From Bacteroidota bacterium (GTDB lineage Bacteria > Bacteroidota > Bacteroidia > Chitinophagales > Chitinophagaceae): a stretch of 64,000 bases of DNA. Position 1 is the first letter of the stretch, and each line of letters starts with the position of its first letter. Positions 59,603 through 64,000 of this stretch are shown in pieces. Under the pieces are notes generated by a model. The model saw only the letters and a program-made list of their open reading frames with translations, was not told where the DNA came from and ran no database searches. The position numbers were made by a program, and so were the translations under genes. The stretch lies in the NCBI GenBank assembly GCA_029558715.1, contig JAKQEA010000075.1, positions 1 to 64,000 on the forward strand, in the 5' to 3' direction.

Positions 59603-60166
59603 TCACTTAATAAGGTCTTTGGTAGCTTCATGAATTGGGTGGCGGTCAAAATAATTGCCGACAAAATCAATTTTTCCGGCATCATTCATATGGTTTACAC
59701 TGTGAAGCCAGAAAGTAAGCTTCTTGCTATTTTTGTATTTGACGTTAACCATAGCCCAGTATAAGATCCACTTTCCGGTAGGTGCATATTTACTTTGGGG
59801 TTCATTGGCCTGCATAGGCACCACAATATGTTCGCTGAAATTCAGCGAGTCAATTATTTGCCAGCGTTTTTTCCAGTATTCCTGCACCGCTTTTTTACCG
59901 ATAAGGCTATCTCCATTTGACCATGTATACCGGACAGTATCAGCATAATCGGCCGTCATACCGTTTATATCTGCCCTTGAAAAAGCCATATAAGAGTTTT
60001 TGACCATGTCCCCGACACTCATATCAAGCATTTCCATGGAAGGTTTTTTCCCGTCAGCTGACGTAGCAGTTTTGCTGCCATCGTCCATTTTTCCATCCTC
60101 CTTTTTTTCGTTGTTACAGGCAAACAGCAGGAAACAGCAGGCTGCCAGCATGAAAATCTTTTTCAT
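59603..60166 (-). CDS. NTF2/SnoaL-like lipoprotein
   Basis: Lipobox CFLLFACNNEKK; YMAFSRADINGMTADYADTVRYTWSNGDSLIGKKAVQEYWKKRW. Confidence 0.82.
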   Translation of the reverse strand: MKKIFMLAACCFLLFACNNEKKEDGKMDDGSKTATSADGKKPSMEMLDMSVGDMVKNSYMAFSRADINGMTADYADTVRYTWSNGDSLIGKKAVQEYWKKRWQIIDSLNFSEHIVVPMQANEPQSKYAPTGKWILYWAMVNVKYKNSKKLTFWLHSVNHMNDAGKIDFVGNYFDRHPIHEATKDLIK

Positions 60167-60290
60167 AATGCAAGTTTTGTTTTAGGTTAAAAAAGCAGGG
60201 GGATCCTTCTGGTGTCAGGATAGGGTGCAAGCTGTATTGAAGCTATGTATTTTGTATAACTCCGCCAATTTTAATATCAGGAAATTCTGA

Positions 60291-62171
60291 TCATTGTATT
60301 TCACTAAGTTCCAGCCAACGAAGTTCTTTTTCATCTAATAGCTGGGTCACCTCACCGATGCGGGTAGATAATTGCTGGAGTTCTTCAAAAGGCGTACTCC
60401 CGTTATTTAATTTTTCTGTAATGGTTGCCTTTTCTTTTGCGAGGTCGCTGATTTCTTTTTCCAGCGATTCAAATTCCCTTTTCTCTTTATAGGATAGTTG
60501 CCTTTTTTTGTCAACGACCACCGGTTCACGGTCTGAAGCGGGAACTTGTTTTTCAGTATTACCTATGTAAAAGGAAGGACTTTTATCAGCAGACTGTCTG
60601 TATTGTGTATAGTTGCCGGGGAAATCTCTTATTACTCCATTGCCCTCGAATACAAACAGATGATCTACCAGCCTGTCCATAAAATAACGGTCATGTGATA
60701 CGATCAGCAGGCAGCCCGGGAATTCGCTCAGGAAATTCTCTAATACACCTAATGTCGGTAAGTCAAGATCATTGGTAGGTTCATCTAAAATAAGAAAATT
60801 GGGATTTCGGAAAAGAATTGACAACAGGTGCAGTCTTCTTTTTTCTCCGCCACTCAGTTTACTGATATAGGTATATTGTTTGTCAGGGTCAAACAGGAAT
60901 AACTGCAGGAACTGGGCAGCACTTAATGAACCACCACTTGCCAGCGGAAAATTTTCTGCAATATTCTTTACAAATTCAATGACCCTCATATCTTCCTTTA
61001 CTTCTAATCCCTGCTGAGAATAATTACCAAAAATTACGGTATCCCCGATATTGATCTTTCCGCTATCAGCTTTTTCAATCCCCTGCAATATGTTAATGAA
61101 AGTGGATTTGCCAACCCCGTTTTTTCCAACTACGCCTATCCTTTCTCCTTTTTTGAAAGTGTAATCGAAACCTTTCAGCAATACTTTGTCGCCGTAACTT
61201 TTATAGATCTTCTTCAGCTCAATGACTTTACCGCCGAGCCGGCTCATTTTCATATTCAATTGCAGTTGCTCGTCAACGATCTGCTGTTTTGCTTTTTTTT
61301 CGACTTCGTAAAAATTATCCTGGCGGCTTTTACTTTTTGTGGTACGGGCTTTGGGTTGTTTTCGCATCCATTCCAGCTCCTTCCGGTAAAGGTTTTTAGC
61401 TTTATCGATTGAAGAAAGATCATTTTCTATCCTTGCTGCTTTCTTTTCCAGGTAGTTTTCATAATCACCTTTATAGGTATACATATTACTGCCATCCAGT
61501 TCCCAGATTTCTTCACATACCGTATCCAGGAAGTAACGGTCATGGGTTACTAACAGAAGGGTCACTCTTTCTTTATCCAGGTAATGTTCCAGCCATTCCA
61601 CCATTTCCACATCAAGATGGTTGGTAGGTTCATCCATTATCAGCAGTACATGTTTGTGTTCAAAGCCTATATCGATCAGTGTTTTTGCAAGAGCCACTCT
61701 TTTTCGTTGTCCGCCGCTTAAGGTATTCACCGGCTGATTCAGGTGATGAATATTCAATTTTCCAAGCACCTGCTTTACTTTGGTGTCAAAGTCCCAGGCT
61801 CCCAGCTCATCCATTTTAATGATGGCCGCACTTAGTTTATCTGCATCTTCCAGTTCACTCACTGCTTCATACTCTTTTATTGCAGCAATGACAGGATGGG
61901 CATGAAAGAAGATATTATCAAGTACAGATCTTTCTTCAACAAAGGAGGGTTCCTGTTCAAAAAGGACGACATCCACATCCTTATTGACCCATACCTTACC
62001 ATTATCAGCTGTTTCTTTTCCAGCCAGTATCTTTAAAAGGGTGGATTTGCCGGTACCGTTCCGGGCCACCAGGGCAATTTTATCACCTTCTTCTATATGA
62101 AATGAGATATTTGAAAAGAGTGGTTGTATGCCATAGCTCTTGGTCAACCCTTCAACTGATACGTAATGCAT
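60291..62171 (-). CDS. ABC-F family ATP-binding protein (Uup-like)
   Basis: Two ABC domains: GTGKSTLLKIL, LSGGQRKRVALAKTL, LLIMDEPTNHLD; GVGKSTFINIL, LSGGEKRRLHLL, LILDEPTNDLD; C-terminal coiled coil. Confidence 0.95.
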   Translation of the reverse strand: MHYVSVEGLTKSYGIQPLFSNISFHIEEGDKIALVARNGTGKSTLLKILAGKETADNGKVWVNKDVDVVLFEQEPSFVEERSVLDNIFFHAHPVIAAIKEYEAVSELEDADKLSAAIIKMDELGAWDFDTKVKQVLGKLNIHHLNQPVNTLSGGQRKRVALAKTLIDIGFEHKHVLLIMDEPTNHLDVEMVEWLEHYLDKERVTLLLVTHDRYFLDTVCEEIWELDGSNMYTYKGDYENYLEKKAARIENDLSSIDKAKNLYRKELEWMRKQPKARTTKSKSRQDNFYEVEKKAKQQIVDEQLQLNMKMSRLGGKVIELKKIYKSYGDKVLLKGFDYTFKKGERIGVVGKNGVGKSTFINILQGIEKADSGKINIGDTVIFGNYSQQGLEVKEDMRVIEFVKNIAENFPLASGGSLSAAQFLQLFLFDPDKQYTYISKLSGGEKRRLHLLSILFRNPNFLILDEPTNDLDLPTLGVLENFLSEFPGCLLIVSHDRYFMDRLVDHLFVFEGNGVIRDFPGNYTQYRQSADKSPSFYIGNTEKQVPASDREPVVVDKKRQLSYKEKREFESLEKEISDLAKEKATITEKLNNGSTPFEELQQLSTRIGEVTQLLDEKELRWLELSEIQ

Positions 62172-62186
62172 AGCGGCAAAGATAGC

Positions 62187-62837
62187 TCAACGGCCAAGAA
62201 GAAAAATAAGAAGGCTGATACTGATTGTCAGGATAATTATTACAAGAATAGAATACTTTTCCTTCCGGTATTTTCTTTGGCGTTGCTGAACAAATATTTC
62301 CAATTGATCTGCAGCAACAGCATCTTTACCAGCCAATTTTTTTAACCGGATGATGATATCTGTTATATATAACGGAGGCAATGGCTTAATAGCCTGCATC
62401 AAAACAGTAATAATCTGCCTGTTTGTTTCGGGCTCATTGAATTTCCCGATTTGTTCAATGCTGCTGTCAGACAGCAAGTCAAGAATGTATTGCTGCAATC
62501 CTTGTTTGTCCATTCTGAAAGTATCCAGTTTCGAAACATATCTCTCCAGTTCGAGTACTTGCTTCAGCAGCGTAACAGGAGTGATTACCTCCTGTGTCTT
62601 TCTTTTCCCAACGCTTTGATTATACCAGCGCTGTTGCAGGTAATATTCTTTTTTGGCCGGATCTGTCAGCACTTCATAAGCTTCTTTTATGTCGGTAAAT
62701 TGTGCCGTGGCATACGGGTCATTATTATTTTTATCCGGGTGGTATTGCAGGGCCAGTTTCCTGAAAGCCTTTTTTATCTCAGGCAAACTGGCTGAAGGCT
62801 CCAATTCAAGTATTTTATAATAGTCTTTGAGGTGCAT
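62187..62837 (-). CDS. DnaJ-domain protein with C-terminal TM anchor
   Basis: MHLKDYYKILELEPSASLPEIKKAFRKLALQYHPDKNNNDPYATAQFTDIKEAYEVLTDPAKKEYY...YSILVIIILTISISLLIFLLGR. Confidence 0.9.
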   Translation of the reverse strand: MHLKDYYKILELEPSASLPEIKKAFRKLALQYHPDKNNNDPYATAQFTDIKEAYEVLTDPAKKEYYLQQRWYNQSVGKRKTQEVITPVTLLKQVLELERYVSKLDTFRMDKQGLQQYILDLLSDSSIEQIGKFNEPETNRQIITVLMQAIKPLPPLYITDIIIRLKKLAGKDAVAADQLEIFVQQRQRKYRKEKYSILVIIILTISISLLIFLLGR

Positions 62838-62979
62838 GGTTTGCTGCGAAGATAGGACAGGGGGCTTTGAGGGCTTTTTTGAACGTTTTACAACCACTTA
62901 ACAATCAAAACAGTCCTGTATCTGCAAATAGGTTTAATTTTAAACCTGGTAACTTGTTTCACTATTAATTTTAATTACT

Positions 62980-63738
62980 ATGGAAAACAATCTTGAAAGT
63001 AATCGCAGAGAATTTTTGAAGATGACTGGTAAAGCCGGATTAGCAGCCGGGCTTTCTATGACCGCATTATCAACTTTTGCAGAGAATCATAGCGCTTCTG
63101 GTATAATTTCAGGTGCAGAAGAGGTGCCTTATGCCCAACAACCTTTGCCCTATGCCTATTCAGCACTGGAATCAGTGATTGATACAATGACGATGGAAAT
63201 ACATTATTCAAAGCATGCGGCTGCCTATGCAAAGAACCTTGCTGAAGCCGTCAAGGCGGAGAATGTGGACATTGAAAAAATGAAACTAACATCCCTGCTC
63301 GGAAAGATCTCAAAATATTCGGTCAAGATGCGCAATAACGGAGGTGGACATTACAATCATGAATTTTTCTGGAAGAGTATGAGGAGCCCAGCGGAATTGA
63401 ATTCACCACAGTCGGCTATTATGAAAGCATTTATTAAGGACTTTGGTTCTTTTGAAGCCTTCAAAACACAGTTCAGTGATGCCGGAAAAAACCGTTTTGG
63501 AAGTGGCTGGGCATGGCTGGTAAAAACAGCAGACGGTAAACTCGTAGTGGGATCTTCTCCTAACCAGGATAATCCATTGATGGATGTAAGCGATCTGAAA
63601 GGAATTCCTCTATTGGGATTAGATGTATGGGAACATGCCTACTATCTTAAATACCAGAACCGCCGCCCGGATTATATCAATGCGTGGTGGAATGTGGTGG
63701 ACTGGAAAGTGGTGCAGCAACGATTCGATGCGGCATAA
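62980..63738 (+). CDS. Fe/Mn superoxide dismutase with Tat-like signal
   Basis: [27 protein letters not shown] then [26 protein letters not shown]...[16 protein letters not shown]...GSGWAWLV...[31 protein letters not shown]. Confidence 0.96.
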   Translation: MENNLESNRREFLKMTGKAGLAAGLSMTALSTFAENHSASGIISGAEEVPYAQQPLPYAYSALESVIDTMTMEIHYSKHAAAYAKNLAEAVKAENVDIEKMKLTSLLGKISKYSVKMRNNGGGHYNHEFFWKSMRSPAELNSPQSAIMKAFIKDFGSFEAFKTQFSDAGKNRFGSGWAWLVKTADGKLVVGSSPNQDNPLMDVSDLKGIPLLGLDVWEHAYYLKYQNRRPDYINAWWNVVDWKVVQQRFDAA

Positions 63739-63740
63739 AA

Positions 63741-64000
63741 CTATTTCAGGTATTTATTGAAAAAATCAATCGTCCGCTGCCAGGCCAGTTTGGCGGCTGT
63801 ATCATTATATCTTGTAGGAGCTGTGTCGTTATGAAAAGCATGCTGGGCTCCTTCGTATATATAAAGTTCATAAGCCACATTGTTTTTTTTCAGGGCTTCT
63901 TCATAAGCCGGTATACCCTTATTCACTCCTTCGTCCAATGAACCATAATGCAATTGAACAGCTGCTTTAATTTTGCTTACATCGTCTGCCACTGGCTGGC
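63741..64000 (-). CDS. Dienelactone hydrolase family protein, partial (runs off the window end)
   Basis: [72 protein letters not shown]. The called GTG start at 63992 is probably internal. Confidence 0.88.
   Translation of the reverse strand, partial: QPVADDVSKIKAAVQLHYGSLDEGVNKGIPAYEEALKKNNVAYELYIYEGAQHAFHNDTAPTRYNDTAAKLAWQRTIDFFNKYLK

Noticed and set aside
1-64000. Prophage, IS element, restriction-modification or other defence island
   Set aside because: No integrase, transposase, phage structural, methyltransferase or Cas-type motif was seen; the only mobile-like feature is the GIY-YIG/tRNA unit.

Overview
The window is chromosomal DNA from a Bacteroidota genome, most likely Chitinophagaceae-like (inferred from gene content, a type IX secretion C-terminal domain, TonB-dependent receptor/OmpA genes and TAnnTTTG-type promoters). 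Most of it is housekeeping and envelope genes: deoC (partial), secA, atpG, scpB, lysA, a C1 peptidase, a beta-CASP MBL protein, a TonB-dependent receptor, an aminotransferase, two OmpA proteins, a LytS/LytTR pair, an E1 alpha-beta fusion, dodecin, TRIC, PhzF, YebC, a transporter cluster, GT9, an ABC-F protein, a DnaJ-domain protein, a Tat-type SOD and a dienelactone hydrolase (partial). I saw no phage, IS element, CRISPR array or rRNA. The best candidate for an unusual system is at 19358-19787. An intact tRNA-Met(CAT) gene is followed on the same strand by a terminator hairpin, an 80-aa GIY-YIG nuclease ORF, a second partial copy of the same tRNA (anticodon arm to 3' end, with an inserted 14-bp palindrome) and a second terminator. 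This looks like a minimal tRNA-targeting homing-type element that restores the tRNA it enters. Other observations: three unlisted tiny single-TM protein genes, a secreted ricin-like/papain-like protein with no obvious family name, amidohydrolase domains that have lost HxH, ORF starts called inside terminator hairpins, and promoter boxes that imply leaderless mRNAs. All family names come from reading motifs; no searches were run.
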